Shown here piece after piece: positions 1 to 8,999 of a stretch of 64,000 bases of DNA. The notes under the pieces are model-generated. The model had not been told where the DNA came from. It did no database searches and worked only from the letters and a program-made list of their open reading frames with translations. The stretch lies in contig DXVO01000007.1 of assembly GCA_019417325.1 (NCBI GenBank), positions 62,001 to 126,000 on the forward strand, in the 5' to 3' direction. The DNA is from Parabacteroides sp. GTDB taxonomy: Bacteria; Bacteroidota; Bacteroidia; Bacteroidales; Tannerellaceae. The position numbers and the translations under genes were made by a program. Positions within the stretch are counted from its first letter, which is position 1; the number at the start of each line of letters is the position of its first letter.

Positions 1-1
1 G

Positions 2-307
2 ATTTCCAATTTTCTGAGTAATGCCTGCAAGTTTACGTCCAAAGGTTCTATTTGCATGGGGTATAAGCCTATAGAGGGAGGTCTGCGTTTTTATGTTTTA
101 GATACAGGAAAAGGAATTGCTCCGGAAAATGTACCAAATGTTTTCAATCGTTTTGCTAAATTTGATGCGTTCGTACAAGGTACAGGGTTGGGACTTTCCA
201 TCAGCCAGTCGATCATACAGCATTTAGGAGGCGAAATAGGTGTGGAGTCCGTCTTAGGCGAAGGTACGGAATTTTGGTTTACTTTGCCTTGCGATTCTTA
301 TTCTTGA
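2..307 (+). CDS. Histidine kinase, C-terminal ATPase domain (5' end outside window)
   Basis: The open frame runs in from the left edge, so only the last 101 residues are visible. They form most of a HATPase_c domain: an N-box (SNFLSNACKF), the G1 box DTGKGI, an F-box region (VFNRFAKFD) and the G2 box GTGLGLS, ending with the usual GEGTEFWFTLP strand. This is the ATP-binding half of a sensor histidine kinase that phosphorylates its own histidine in the dimerisation domain. No receiver or DNA-binding domain follows the kinase core, so this is either a classical kinase or a hybrid whose extra domains lie upstream. The signal it senses cannot be read from here. Confidence 0.9.
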   Translation: MSNFLSNACKFTSKGSICMGYKPIEGGLRFYVLDTGKGIAPENVPNVFNRFAKFDAFVQGTGLGLSISQSIIQHLGGEIGVESVLGEGTEFWFTLPCDSYS

Positions 308-353
308 AAACTATTTTGAACAGATTTATGAGTAAAATTTAACCCCGACTATT

Positions 354-2579
354 ATGGAGACAGCATTTTTTATTTTATTGATATTGGTTGTTTGGATTAG
401 CTTGCACAATTATATCGGCAAAGCCGTTTCAAATACAGAAAGCCTGAAGAAAGAAATAACCGAGCTCCGGAAACAACTGGAAGCAGTCCGTCCGAAAGCA
501 GAGGCTATGAAAACTGTTCCGGTAGAAGAAAAAGTAGTCGTGGAAAAACAAGAAGTTTTTCCCGTTTCACCTAAGATAAAAACACCTTCCAAACCTAAGA
601 AGAAGGCACGCCAGATTAATTATGAGAAATATATCGGAGAAAACTTATTCGGAAAGATAGGAATCCTGATACTTGTGATAGGTGTAGGCTTGTTTGTGAA
701 ATATGCCATAGACAGGGATTGGATTAACGAAGTGTTCCGTACGGCACTGGGATTTGCGACCGGTATCGGGTTGCTTGTGATTTCCGGTAAGTTGCGTAAG
801 ATCTACCTGACTTTCAGTTCATTACTGGCAGGCGGTGCATTTGCTGTCTTTTATGTAACGGTGGCAATGGCTTACCATTATTATGGATTGTTCAGCCAGA
901 CATCCGCTTTTATCCTTTTGATTATATTTACTATTCTTGTAACTGTCTTATCCGTATTGTATAACCGGAGGGAGCTGGCTATTATCGCACTGATTGGAGG
1001 TTTTATCTCTCCTTTCCTGGTAAGCGATGGAATGGGAAGTTATATGGTACTGTTTGTTTATGTTTCCATCCTGAACCTCGGAATGTTCGGGTTGTCCTTG
1101 TATAAGAAATGGGGAGAATTGCCGCTTATCTGCTTTGCTGCAACCTATCTTATTCTTGGCGGCTATATATGGACGGCAGATCTGGATATTGCCCGGAGTC
1201 CGCAATTGCTTCATCTGATATTGTTCTCTTCCTTGTTTTATCTGACTTTCCTGTTACCGGTTGTTTCGATATTGAATACGGGAAATAATAAAATAAGCCA
1301 TTTGTTGCTGGCTGAGGTTTCATTGAACAATTTTATTTACCTGTTCTTTTGTCTGTATTTTTTTAGGGAAATGCAACCGGAACAGGATTTGAAAGGGCTT
1401 TTCCCGTTGGGGATCGCTTTAGTGAATGGAGCTATTGCATTTATTGTTAGCCGGAGGTTGACGGAAAATAAAATTATTTATCCAGCTTTAACGGGGCTTG
1501 CCCTGACATTTGTTTCCATCGCGATACCAGTGCAGTTGGAAGGAACTTTCATTACCCTTTTGTGGGCTTGCGAACTGGTCATTGTGCTTTGGCTCTTTAC
1601 CCGTTTCCGTATGGTTATCTATGAGTATTTTTCGATAGCCCTGCTTTTCCTGACCAATGCTTCCTATTTGATGGATATGGAAAATGCGATTACGGAGGGA
1701 GGCGTGGTTCCTTTGTTTGCCAATGGTATGTTTGCTACCGGTATATTTACAGGGCTTGCCTTGCTGGTGTGGTGCTGGCTGATGAATCGTGAAAAAGAGA
1801 TGTTTCAGGTTGCAAACGTATTGAAATATTCTCCGTTTAATGCATTTGCCCTGTTAAACGGATGTGCCATATTGTATATAGCCTTTATCCTCGAGTTTTT
1901 GCTGAATGTGAAAGACTCACATCTTTCAGTGGAACTGGCGCAAACGTTTACGGCTGCCGCTTTGCTGGCTCTGTTGCTGTGTCTGAAAAAGCGGTTTCCT
2001 GTGGCAGTCTATAGTGGTTGCTATGCTTTCGGGCTGTTCCTGTCGGTTTGTCTTTATGGAATTTGTGCGTTCGCCTATCCGGATATTCAGGAGCAGTTGG
2101 CGGAATCTTTGAAATGGATTTCGTTTGTTATCATAGCAGTACACATCTGGCTTTTTGCAAAGAGTTACTATGCAGTTTATAGTTTCCACCTGAAAGTATC
2201 CAATCGAATGACTGGGTTGCTAAGTCTTCTATCGACTGTGTTGTTGGTTATAGGAGTCAATACATTTCTGAAGGAAGTGGGATATTCGGGGGAAACGAGT
2301 GCTGGTTTTTCTATTTCGCTGATTATTGCCGGTTTCGTGGAAATGTCGTTAGGGATGAGGCTACACCAGAAGTTCCTGCGTATGGTGAGCTTGCTGACCT
2401 TCGGTATTGTACTGGTTAAATTGATACTGGTGGATATCTGGCTGTTGCCGACTGTGGGTAAAATAATCATCTTTATTATCTTAGGTGTCATATTGCTAAT
2501 CCTTTCTTTCCTCTATCAGAAACTAAAGAAGGTGTTGTTTGAGGGGGATGGGAAGGATATGGATGTGGAAAAGATATAG
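354..2579 (+). CDS. DUF2339 family multi-pass membrane protein
   Basis: A 741-residue protein with an N-terminal membrane anchor (about residues 4-22). A charged, probably coiled-coil stretch follows (about 25-55), then a Pro/Lys-rich linker to about residue 90. The rest is a long run of hydrophobic helices reaching the C-terminus, close to twenty by eye, and the protein ends in a charged tail. The motif NLFGKIGILILVIGVGLFVKY after the linker and the overall layout match the DUF2339 family, whose function is not known. It begins 47 bases after the kinase stop codon on the same strand, so the two may share a transcript. No catalytic motif is visible. Confidence 0.8.
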   Translation: METAFFILLILVVWISLHNYIGKAVSNTESLKKEITELRKQLEAVRPKAEAMKTVPVEEKVVVEKQEVFPVSPKIKTPSKPKKKARQINYEKYIGENLFGKIGILILVIGVGLFVKYAIDRDWINEVFRTALGFATGIGLLVISGKLRKIYLTFSSLLAGGAFAVFYVTVAMAYHYYGLFSQTSAFILLIIFTILVTVLSVLYNRRELAIIALIGGFISPFLVSDGMGSYMVLFVYVSILNLGMFGLSLYKKWGELPLICFAATYLILGGYIWTADLDIARSPQLLHLILFSSLFYLTFLLPVVSILNTGNNKISHLLLAEVSLNNFIYLFFCLYFFREMQPEQDLKGLFPLGIALVNGAIAFIVSRRLTENKIIYPALTGLALTFVSIAIPVQLEGTFITLLWACELVIVLWLFTRFRMVIYEYFSIALLFLTNASYLMDMENAITEGGVVPLFANGMFATGIFTGLALLVWCWLMNREKEMFQVANVLKYSPFNAFALLNGCAILYIAFILEFLLNVKDSHLSVELAQTFTAAALLALLLCLKKRFPVAVYSGCYAFGLFLSVCLYGICAFAYPDIQEQLAESLKWISFVIIAVHIWLFAKSYYAVYSFHLKVSNRMTGLLSLLSTVLLVIGVNTFLKEVGYSGETSAGFSISLIIAGFVEMSLGMRLHQKFLRMVSLLTFGIVLVKLILVDIWLLPTVGKIIIFIILGVILLILSFLYQKLKKVLFEGDGKDMDVEKI

Positions 2580-3086
2580 TAAAATCTATATGGAGATTAT
2601 TTGGCAAGTATTGTAATGTGCGGATAAGTCGTAATCTCTCCGGGGAAATACGAATAAAAATATCAAAGAGGGCTGTTTGTCCGTCTTTACTGCATTGCCA
2701 ATCAAACGGAACTGATTAACCCGGTAGATGGCCCCTCCCCAGTAACGAAGGTTGCCGTTTCCGGTTTCCAATATGCCGTTTCTGTGAAAGCAGGTTACGA
2801 TAAAGATGACTATCCAAAAATAAATTTACAATGGTAAATGCTTTAAAAGGCTGGCTTGCCAACAATACGGTAACAGCAGACTCAAGACTCCAACGACAAA
2901 ATCCTCGTACTCAAAAGTACAGGAAAGGCAGACATGAAGAAATGCTTGCTCAAGATACCGACTTGCGACCGGAAACATTGACTCATCTGCTAACACAGGC
3001 AGCGATGTACTGCTACCCGTAGCCTTACTCTCTTGCTACCGGTGGCAGTGCATCGCTGCAAAAATACCTTTATTATAGTGTTGTAC
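2580..3086. other. Gene-free stretch with possible decayed coding remnants
   Basis: No convincing gene lies here. An open frame without a start codon covers 2658-2837 on the plus strand and reads like protein (it includes VTKVAVSGFQYAVSV). It runs into stop codons on both sides. A second frame at 2831-3022 (63 codons) has no recognisable family, and its composition (QRQNPRTQKYRKGR) looks like out-of-frame coding DNA. The two lie next to each other in different frames, which would fit an old frameshifted gene. No repeat or terminator was recognised. The interpretation as a remnant is weak. Confidence 0.3.
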
Positions 3087-4598
3087 TTATCTTCCGTTGG
3101 AAGTGGCAGGAAGCTTTTGATAGTTGCGGAAAATAATCTGGTCGCGGATAAGCCCGGTTTCGTATGAGCCGCTAAAGTCCATCAATACGGTACCCAGATT
3201 TCCGGTTGCAGGAATTGTGGCTTCACGCCAATATTGCTTGAAGTTGCGAATCATGCCTTTGCCTCCTACTAGTATTTCAGAAAAGCCGGTGTTGAAATTT
3301 TCGGCATACAACTCAGGATTAGGGATTTTCTGCCAGGTGCTGTAACCAGAAGTAAAGGTGATATTCCAATGGTTTGAGCCTGATGTGGCTGCTGTCATTA
3401 CTTTGGCGACTCCGTCTACTTTGTTTTCGGGTGTCTTCGTATATTCGTCACTCAGATAGATTTCAAACGGGAAGTCCCCATTGGTAATAACTGTCGTATC
3501 GTCGTGCCAGTTAATTTGCGGGGCATCTTTAATCCAACCCATCGAACCTTCCGAACGGTCGCGCGTTACAATATATATTTTTCCACGAAGTTCGCCAATG
3601 TTTTTTTCTGCAAACGTTTTATCGCATACCACTTTGCCTTGCCCGTAATCCTGGACAAATTTATTGAACTTGTTATTGAAATAATATTTGTCCTGTTCGT
3701 CGCAGGTTTCATCCTTTACCATGGCAACAATAAATTCGCCGGGGTTTTCGTTGAGGAAACGTACGGCATCCTGCAAGAAGTCTTTCAGCGAGTTATGGCA
3801 ATAAATGATGCCGTGGTAAATCTTCATCTGGTCGCTGAGGCGCAGGTCGAATGTTCTTACTCCCCAGTTCATTTGCTCGAACCAGTCTTGGTCCTGGCAT
3901 TTAGCCAGTGTGATAAGCGTGTTCCAGGTACCGGAATCGTGTGTGCCCGGCATGCCGAGGTCGATGAACTTTTTATTGTCGTCTACATATGTCATCCATT
4001 TGGAATAAGAAAATCCGTCCGGTTTCCAGGCATCCCGGATATCCAGAAAACCCATATGTCCCCATCCCGGTTGTGCGTATGGTTCCATATAGTGGAATGC
4101 GCCGGCAAGTGCCCAGTTCGTTTGGTCGACGGATTTATTTACCCCCATTTTAATAAAGATGTTGGTTGATTCATCCAGTAAATTTTCGACATCTGCTTTT
4201 TTCCCTCTGCCATACGCGGTGATGCTGTAGATAAGGGTAGTTCCGTCCGTATCATAGAAATTAATTTCCTGAAGCCACGGATTAAAATTGGACGCCTGCC
4301 AGTTGAGGGCCACTCTTCCTCCGGGCTCGATAATGCCGGAACGCTTGGTCCCTTTGCCATCCATATCCCATTGGTCGCTATGTTCGGCTTTTCCGAATTC
4401 CACAATCCAGGAGCGTGATGTGTTGTTGATTGCCGTGATATATTCGCCTTCGTCGAATGAAATCGAGGCTGTTTCGTCTGCATTTGCCTTTTGTAGTTCT
4501 TTCGGTTCATTGCTGTTCTGGCAGGATGTGGCAAGGAATCCTGTGGCTAAAGCAACCAGCAAGGCGGTTGCAAAAGATGAAAATCTGATGTTCTTCAT
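3087..4598 (-). CDS. Phosphatidylinositol-specific phospholipase C-like lipoprotein
   Basis: A 503-residue exported protein. The N-terminus is a lipoprotein signal peptide with lipobox LATSC, so Cys26 should be lipidated. Residues about 45-140 form an extra domain of unassigned type. The PI-PLC X domain follows from about residue 205: GMPGTHDSGTW gives catalytic His220, RTFDLR (248-253) supplies the Asp and Arg that contact the substrate, and YHG (His262) fits the second catalytic His. Bacterial PI-PLCs cleave phosphatidylinositol or GPI headgroups without metal. Bacteroidota rarely display such an enzyme as a lipoprotein, so host or dietary phosphoinositides or GPI-linked molecules are possible substrates (inference). 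It stands alone on the minus strand. Confidence 0.85.
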   Translation of the reverse strand: MKNIRFSSFATALLVALATGFLATSCQNSNEPKELQKANADETASISFDEGEYITAINNTSRSWIVEFGKAEHSDQWDMDGKGTKRSGIIEPGGRVALNWQASNFNPWLQEINFYDTDGTTLIYSITAYGRGKKADVENLLDESTNIFIKMGVNKSVDQTNWALAGAFHYMEPYAQPGWGHMGFLDIRDAWKPDGFSYSKWMTYVDDNKKFIDLGMPGTHDSGTWNTLITLAKCQDQDWFEQMNWGVRTFDLRLSDQMKIYHGIIYCHNSLKDFLQDAVRFLNENPGEFIVAMVKDETCDEQDKYYFNNKFNKFVQDYGQGKVVCDKTFAEKNIGELRGKIYIVTRDRSEGSMGWIKDAPQINWHDDTTVITNGDFPFEIYLSDEYTKTPENKVDGVAKVMTAATSGSNHWNITFTSGYSTWQKIPNPELYAENFNTGFSEILVGGKGMIRNFKQYWREATIPATGNLGTVLMDFSGSYETGLIRDQIIFRNYQKLPATSNGR

Positions 4599-4756
4599 GG
4601 TTATTCTGTTTATTCGGAAAATACTTAATAGGATTATGGCGGCAATTTAAGGAGATTTGACGAAATGAGAATAGATATTTGGGTTAATAATTCTTTAATA
4701 AAGGAGTGATTTCCAGATGAATCGGGGAGTTGCAGTGCCGTATTGAAGATAAAGAT

Positions 4757-4790
4757 CCAAGGCCGGTCCGTTGGAATGGGCCGGTCTTGG
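4757..4790 (-). terminator. Stem-loop terminator after murF
   Basis: A 13-bp stem with two G-U pairs joins 4757-4769 to 4778-4790 across an 8-base loop. It lies 37 bases past the murF stop codon in the direction of murF transcription. Read on the minus strand it is followed by the moderately U-rich ATCTTTATCTTC. Confidence 0.65.
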
Positions 4791-4826
4791 AATTCTGCAT
4801 CGGGAATGTTTAATGTCTCTTGTATA

Positions 4827-6110
4827 TTATAAAACCTCGATAGTCTTTTCCAGGGCCATACTGTGCGAACCCTTTATCAGGATGTGGTAGCCTTCCAGTG
4901 GGTTTACTTTTAATGCGGCAATCAGTTCTTCCGTTGTGGCAAAAGTGGCGAAATCTTTTCCTGCTTTGCTAAACTGTTCGCCGCAAAGAAGTACCTTATC
5001 GAAATTGGCTTTTTTTATTTGTTCGATTATTTCCGCATGCAGTTCGTCGCTGGCAGGTCCTAATTCGCGCATATCTCCAAGGATAATAGCTTTTGGGGAA
5101 ACTTGCATGGCGGAAAAGTTTTCCAGAGCCGCTTTCATACTGCTGGGGTTGGCGTTGTAAGCATCGATAATCAATTCGTTAGTCTCTGTCTTTTTGAGTT
5201 GCGAACGGTTGTTGGTCGGCTCATAGGCAGTTATGGCACGGCTGATTCGTTCGGCTGGGATTTTGAAGTAACGCCCTACGGCAACGGCTGCCAGTACATT
5301 ATCCAGGTTGTAGGCCCCTATCAGATGGGTTTCCACGGTGTGTATTTTTCCTTGTTGCTTCCAGTCGAAAGTAAGGAAAGGACTACAACTGATGACGTGT
5401 CCCGAAGCAAAAAAGGCTTCATTTGAGCCATAGGTGATTTGTTCGATGCCCTGGGCTATTTCCGTCAAATATTTATTATCGGCATTGATAAATATTTTCC
5501 CTTTTGAATGCCGGATGTAGTTGTACAGTTCCCCTTTGGTTTTCACTACATTCTCGAAAGAACCGAATCCTTCCAGATGGGCGCGACCCACATTTGTGAT
5601 GATACCGTAGTTCGGGTTTACAATATCTACCAGCTCTTTGATATCCCCCGGGTGGCTGGCTCCCATTTCGATGACGGCCATTTCATGGTCGTGGGTCAAA
5701 CGGAGCAGTGTGAGCGGAACCCCTATCTGGTTGTTCAGGTTGCCTTCTGTATATAACAGATTGTATTTGGAAGAGAGAACTGCAGCTAAAAGTTCTTTTG
5801 TTGTTGTTTTCCCGTTAGTCCCTGTGATGCCAATAATAGGTATGCCGACAGTTCTACGATGGCGGTGTGCCAATTGTTGCATGGTCTTCAATACATCGTC
5901 CACCAGGATGGTACGTTCGTTGATGTAGTAGTCCGGATTATCGATTACTGCATATTGGCAGCCGGTGTCCAATGCCTTGGATGCAAATTTGTTGCCATCG
6001 AATTTTTCACCTTTCAGGGCGAAAAAGATGGAACCGCGCGGGCAATTGCGGCTGTCGGTTGTCACTTTGGGATGATGCAAAAATAATTCGTACAGTTCTG
6101 ATATGGTCAT
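4827..6110 (-). CDS. murF: UDP-N-acetylmuramoyl-tripeptide--D-alanyl-D-alanine ligase
   Basis: MurF joins D-Ala-D-Ala to UDP-MurNAc-tripeptide with ATP, the last cytoplasmic step before lipid I. The 427-residue protein has the Mur-ligase N-terminal domain (DSRNCPRGSIFFALKGEKFDG, split here as residues 19-39), the ATP-binding loop GTNGKTTTK (P-loop 97-102), the middle-domain motif EMGASHPGDI and the MurF signature DAYNANPSS at 316-324. Length and motifs fit a functional enzyme. It is the one precursor ligase missing from the dcw cluster at 31-46 kb, and a second MurF domain is fused to alanine racemase at 51.5 kb. It is divergent from folP, with facing promoters in a 92-bp gap. Confidence 0.95.
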   Translation of the reverse strand: MTISELYELFLHHPKVTTDSRNCPRGSIFFALKGEKFDGNKFASKALDTGCQYAVIDNPDYYINERTILVDDVLKTMQQLAHRHRRTVGIPIIGITGTNGKTTTKELLAAVLSSKYNLLYTEGNLNNQIGVPLTLLRLTHDHEMAVIEMGASHPGDIKELVDIVNPNYGIITNVGRAHLEGFGSFENVVKTKGELYNYIRHSKGKIFINADNKYLTEIAQGIEQITYGSNEAFFASGHVISCSPFLTFDWKQQGKIHTVETHLIGAYNLDNVLAAVAVGRYFKIPAERISRAITAYEPTNNRSQLKKTETNELIIDAYNANPSSMKAALENFSAMQVSPKAIILGDMRELGPASDELHAEIIEQIKKANFDKVLLCGEQFSKAGKDFATFATTEELIAALKVNPLEGYHILIKGSHSMALEKTIEVL

Positions 6111-6150
6111 ATCCTTTATCCTCCGTAAATTCAGTTACAGTTATTTGCCG

Positions 6151-6158
6151 CAAATGTA
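6151..6158 (-). promoter_or_regulatory. murF -7 promoter element
   Basis: On the minus strand this reads TACATTTG, a perfect TAnnTTTG Bacteroidota -7 box, 40 bases upstream of the murF start. It lies only 20 bases from the facing folP promoter, so polymerase binding at one could affect the other. Confidence 0.6.
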
Positions 6159-6178
6159 GTAATTAAATGTTTTTCCAG

Positions 6179-6186
6179 TATCTTTG
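6179..6186 (+). promoter_or_regulatory. folP -7 promoter element
   Basis: TATCTTTG, a perfect TAnnTTTG box. Its expected transcription start near 6192 falls downstream of the first in-frame ATG of the open frame (6167), which argues that translation begins at 6203 with a very short leader. Confidence 0.65.
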
Positions 6187-6202
6187 TCGAAAAGAAGATA
6201 TA

Positions 6203-7057
6203 ATGATGTTACATAAAACGCTCAATATAAAGGGAAAACTAACCTCACTCGATACTCCTTTAGTGATGGGAATCCTGAATGTGACTCCTGATTCTTTTTA
6301 TGCGGACAGCCGTAAGCAAACCGAAGCAGCCATAGAAGAACGCATTCAAGCTATTTTATCGGAGGGTGGAACGATTATTGATGTCGGGGGATATTCTTCT
6401 CGTCCGGATGCTGTAGAAGTCTCTTCGGAAGAGGAAATGAAACGTGTAGCTGTAGCTCTTGGCATATTGCAACGGCATTATCCGGAGGTTGCTGTCTCCG
6501 TCGATACTTTCCGGGCGGATGTAGCTTGCTGTTCCGTGGAAAAATATGGGGCAGCCATTATAAACGATATATCCGGTGGCGGACAGGATAAGGAAATGTT
6601 TCCGGCTGTCGCTTCATTAAATGTTCCTTATATCATGATGCATATGCGAGGAACTCCCCAGACCATGCAGCAGCATACGGATTACAAGGATATGATGGAA
6701 GATATTCTTTTATATTTTGCTGCAAAAGTGCGTGAACTTAATTTGATGGGGGTAAATGATATTGTACTCGACCCGGGTTTTGGTTTTAGTAAAACTCTGG
6801 ATCAAAATTATCTTCTGATGGGACACTTACACGAGTTCGAACAGTTCGGGCTGCCTTTGCTGGTCGGTGTATCGCGGAAGAGTATGATTTATAGATTTCT
6901 TGGAGGGACTCCGTCTGAAAGTTTGAACGGAACGACGGTTTTGAATACGGTTGCTCTTTTGAACGGTGCGGATATTCTGCGCGTTCATGATGTGAGGGCT
7001 GCAGTCGAGGCTGTGAAAATTGTAGACAAATTGAAAAGGGAAGCTGTATGTGGATGA
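6203..7057 (+). CDS. folP: Dihydropteroate synthase
   Basis: FolP condenses 4-aminobenzoate with 6-hydroxymethyl-dihydropterin pyrophosphate in folate synthesis and is the sulfonamide target. The family signatures are clear: MGILNVTPDSF near the start, DVGGYSSRP, DTFRADVA, INDISGG, MHMRGTPQTMQ, LDPGFGFSKT and the late GVSRKSM, in the expected order for a TIM barrel. The open frame extends upstream to an ATG at 6167, but a promoter -7 box lies inside that extension and AAGAAGAT precedes the ATG pair at 6203/6206, so 6203 is preferred (284 residues). The 3' end overlaps cdaA, implying translational coupling. Confidence 0.93.
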   Translation: MMLHKTLNIKGKLTSLDTPLVMGILNVTPDSFYADSRKQTEAAIEERIQAILSEGGTIIDVGGYSSRPDAVEVSSEEEMKRVAVALGILQRHYPEVAVSVDTFRADVACCSVEKYGAAIINDISGGGQDKEMFPAVASLNVPYIMMHMRGTPQTMQQHTDYKDMMEDILLYFAAKVRELNLMGVNDIVLDPGFGFSKTLDQNYLLMGHLHEFEQFGLPLLVGVSRKSMIYRFLGGTPSESLNGTTVLNTVALLNGADILRVHDVRAAVEAVKIVDKLKREAVCG

Positions 7058-7833
7058 ATTTCGGAATAAAAGACCTTATCGATGTCTTATTGGTCGCCTT
7101 TTTCCTTTATCAGACCTATAAGTTAATGAAGAGTTCGGGAACCCTGGCTATTTTTAGTGGGGTAGTCTCGTTTATCGTTGTTTGGATATTAGTATCCCAG
7201 GTGTTGGAAATGCGCTTGATGGGAGCGATCCTCGATAAATTTATCAGTGTAGGTTTTGTCGTTCTGGTTATTTTGTTCCAGGATGAAATCCGCCGTTTTT
7301 TGATGGCTTTAGGTTCCCACCGCGGATGGAAGTTCTTAGGAAACCTGTTTTCAAAACGTTCCGATGCAAACGAGAACGAAGGAAAGTTTGTTGCGCCGGT
7401 TGTTCTGGCATGTATGAATATGGCTAAAAAGAAAACCGGTGCCCTGATTTGTATTCAGCAAGATGTGGACTTGGCCATTTATGAGCATACGGGAGAAATG
7501 TTTAATGCAGACGTAAACGCTCGTCTGATAGAAAATATATTTTTTAAGAATAGCCCTTTGCATGATGGGGCTATGATTATAGCGGACAACCGTATCAAGG
7601 CTGCCGGGTGTATTTTGCCGGTAGCCCAAAACGCCAATTTACCAAAAGATATGGGACTTCGGCACCGCTCGGGATTGGGGATGTCTTTGGAGACTGATGC
7701 CTTGATTATCATTGTTTCTGAAGAACGAGGGAAGATTTCGGTGGCACATAACGGGAAACTGGAAGTGAATGTTTCGGCAGAAGAATTGCAGCGCATACTG
7801 TCCGGAGAACGGGAAGTTGTGAATTATTGTTAA
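7048..7833 (+). CDS. cdaA: Diadenylate cyclase (c-di-AMP synthase)
   Basis: Makes c-di-AMP from two ATP. The 261-residue protein has three N-terminal membrane helices (about 10-25, 33-55, 60-78) and a cytoplasmic DAC domain with both catalytic signatures, DGA at 173-175 and RHR at 205-207. This layout is that of the membrane-bound CdaA/DacA class. The start overlaps the end of folP by 10 bases; the alternative ATG at 7054 would give a classic ATGA overlap. The folP-cdaA pairing is reported in other Bacteroidota. In other phyla c-di-AMP controls potassium uptake and wall homeostasis; trkA and trkH lie 11 kb away, but a link is inference. Confidence 0.92.
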   Translation: MWMNFGIKDLIDVLLVAFFLYQTYKLMKSSGTLAIFSGVVSFIVVWILVSQVLEMRLMGAILDKFISVGFVVLVILFQDEIRRFLMALGSHRGWKFLGNLFSKRSDANENEGKFVAPVVLACMNMAKKKTGALICIQQDVDLAIYEHTGEMFNADVNARLIENIFFKNSPLHDGAMIIADNRIKAAGCILPVAQNANLPKDMGLRHRSGLGMSLETDALIIIVSEERGKISVAHNGKLEVNVSAEELQRILSGEREVVNYC

Positions 7834-7903
7834 ATGTTCTGAATCTGGTAGGTCTACATATAAATCTTTTGCTGTTTTTGTAAACTCTATGTTGCATTAT
7901 GCC

Positions 7904-7911
7904 TAATTTTG
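7904..7911 (+). promoter_or_regulatory. pta -7 promoter element
   Basis: TAATTTTG matches TAnnTTTG and lies 51 bases before the pta start, in the 129-base gap after cdaA. TTTTTG at 7875-7880 is a candidate -33 element, at slightly longer spacing than usual. Confidence 0.55.
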
Positions 7912-7962
7912 TACCCGAAAGACAGTGACATTTACTAAAAATATAAAAATAGATCTTCCGCT

Positions 7963-8976
7963 ATGGATTTAATGCAAGAAATTATTGCGCGTGCTCAGGC
8001 AAACAAACAGCGTATCGTTCTTCCTGAAGGCACAGAAGAAAGAACATTGAAAGCTGCCGACCGTTTAATGGCCGACGGAGTTGCAGACATTATTTTGATT
8101 GGTGCTCCTGCTAAAATCAAAGAATTGGCAGCCGGATATGGTTTGAGCCATATTGACCAGGCTACAATTGTCGATCCGAAGAATCATGAAAAGAAGGCAG
8201 CATATGCCGACCTGCTTTTCCAACTACGCCAGAAAAAAGGTATGACGCCGGAAAAAGCCGCCGTATTGGTGGAAGATCCTTTATATCTAGCCTGCCTGAT
8301 GATTAAATCGGGTGATGCAGATGGTGAAATAGCCGGTGCACAAAATACTACAGGTGATGTGCTTCGTCCTGCTTTGCAGATTGTTAAGACTGCTCCGGGT
8401 ATGAGTTGTGTGTCAGGTGCATTTATAATGTTTACTAAAACTCCCCAGTATGGAAAAGAGGGTATCTTGGTATTTGCCGATTGCGCTGTAATGCCGAACC
8501 CGAATGCACAGGAATTGGCAAGTATTGCTCTTGCAACTGCTGCAACAGCCCGTGATATTGTCGGTATGGAACCGCGTGTAGCTATGTTGAGTTTCTCAAC
8601 AAAAGGTAGTGCGTCACATGAAATGGTAGATAAAGTAGTGGAAGCTACCCGTCTGGCAAAAGAAATGGCTCCCGATTTGAAGATTGACGGAGAATTGCAG
8701 GCTGATGCTGCTCTGGTAGAAAAAGTAGGTGCACAGAAGGCTCCGGGCAGTGAGATCGCCGGACAGGCAAATGTATTGGTATTTCCTACGTTGGAAGTCG
8801 GGAATATTGCTTATAAACTGGTGCAGCGTTTAGGCGGTGCGGAAGCTGTTGGTCCTATCTTGCAGGGTATGGCAGCTCCTGTTAACGACTTGTCACGTGG
8901 TTGTTCAGTAGATGATATCTATAAAATGGTAGCTATTGCAAGTAATCAGGCTATCGGTTTAAAAGCGTCAAAATAA
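7963..8976 (+). CDS. pta: Phosphate acetyltransferase
   Basis: Converts acetyl-CoA and phosphate to acetyl-phosphate and CoA. The 337-residue protein is the short Pta form, lacking the N-terminal DRTGG/P-loop region of the E. coli enzyme. It shows the family start RIVLPEGTEERTLKAA, the internal GDADGEIAGAQNTTGDVLRPALQ split by one residue, the SFSTKGSA motif, and the C-terminal block NVLVFPTLEVGNIAYKLVQR (20 residues). It is followed after 23 bases by ackA, giving the standard acetate-producing operon for substrate-level ATP synthesis in anaerobic fermentation. Confidence 0.95.
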   Translation: MDLMQEIIARAQANKQRIVLPEGTEERTLKAADRLMADGVADIILIGAPAKIKELAAGYGLSHIDQATIVDPKNHEKKAAYADLLFQLRQKKGMTPEKAAVLVEDPLYLACLMIKSGDADGEIAGAQNTTGDVLRPALQIVKTAPGMSCVSGAFIMFTKTPQYGKEGILVFADCAVMPNPNAQELASIALATAATARDIVGMEPRVAMLSFSTKGSASHEMVDKVVEATRLAKEMAPDLKIDGELQADAALVEKVGAQKAPGSEIAGQANVLVFPTLEVGNIAYKLVQRLGGAEAVGPILQGMAAPVNDLSRGCSVDDIYKMVAIASNQAIGLKASK

Positions 8977-8999
8977 TAAAGGATACAAAAAATAAAGAG

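Noticed and set aside
2831..3022. 63-codon plus-strand frame after DUF2339
   Set aside because: Unlike any family and with out-of-frame-looking composition; treated as a possible remnant only.
3504..4169. 221-codon frame opposite the PI-PLC gene
   Set aside because: Wholly antisense to a gene with clear active-site motifs; no independent support.
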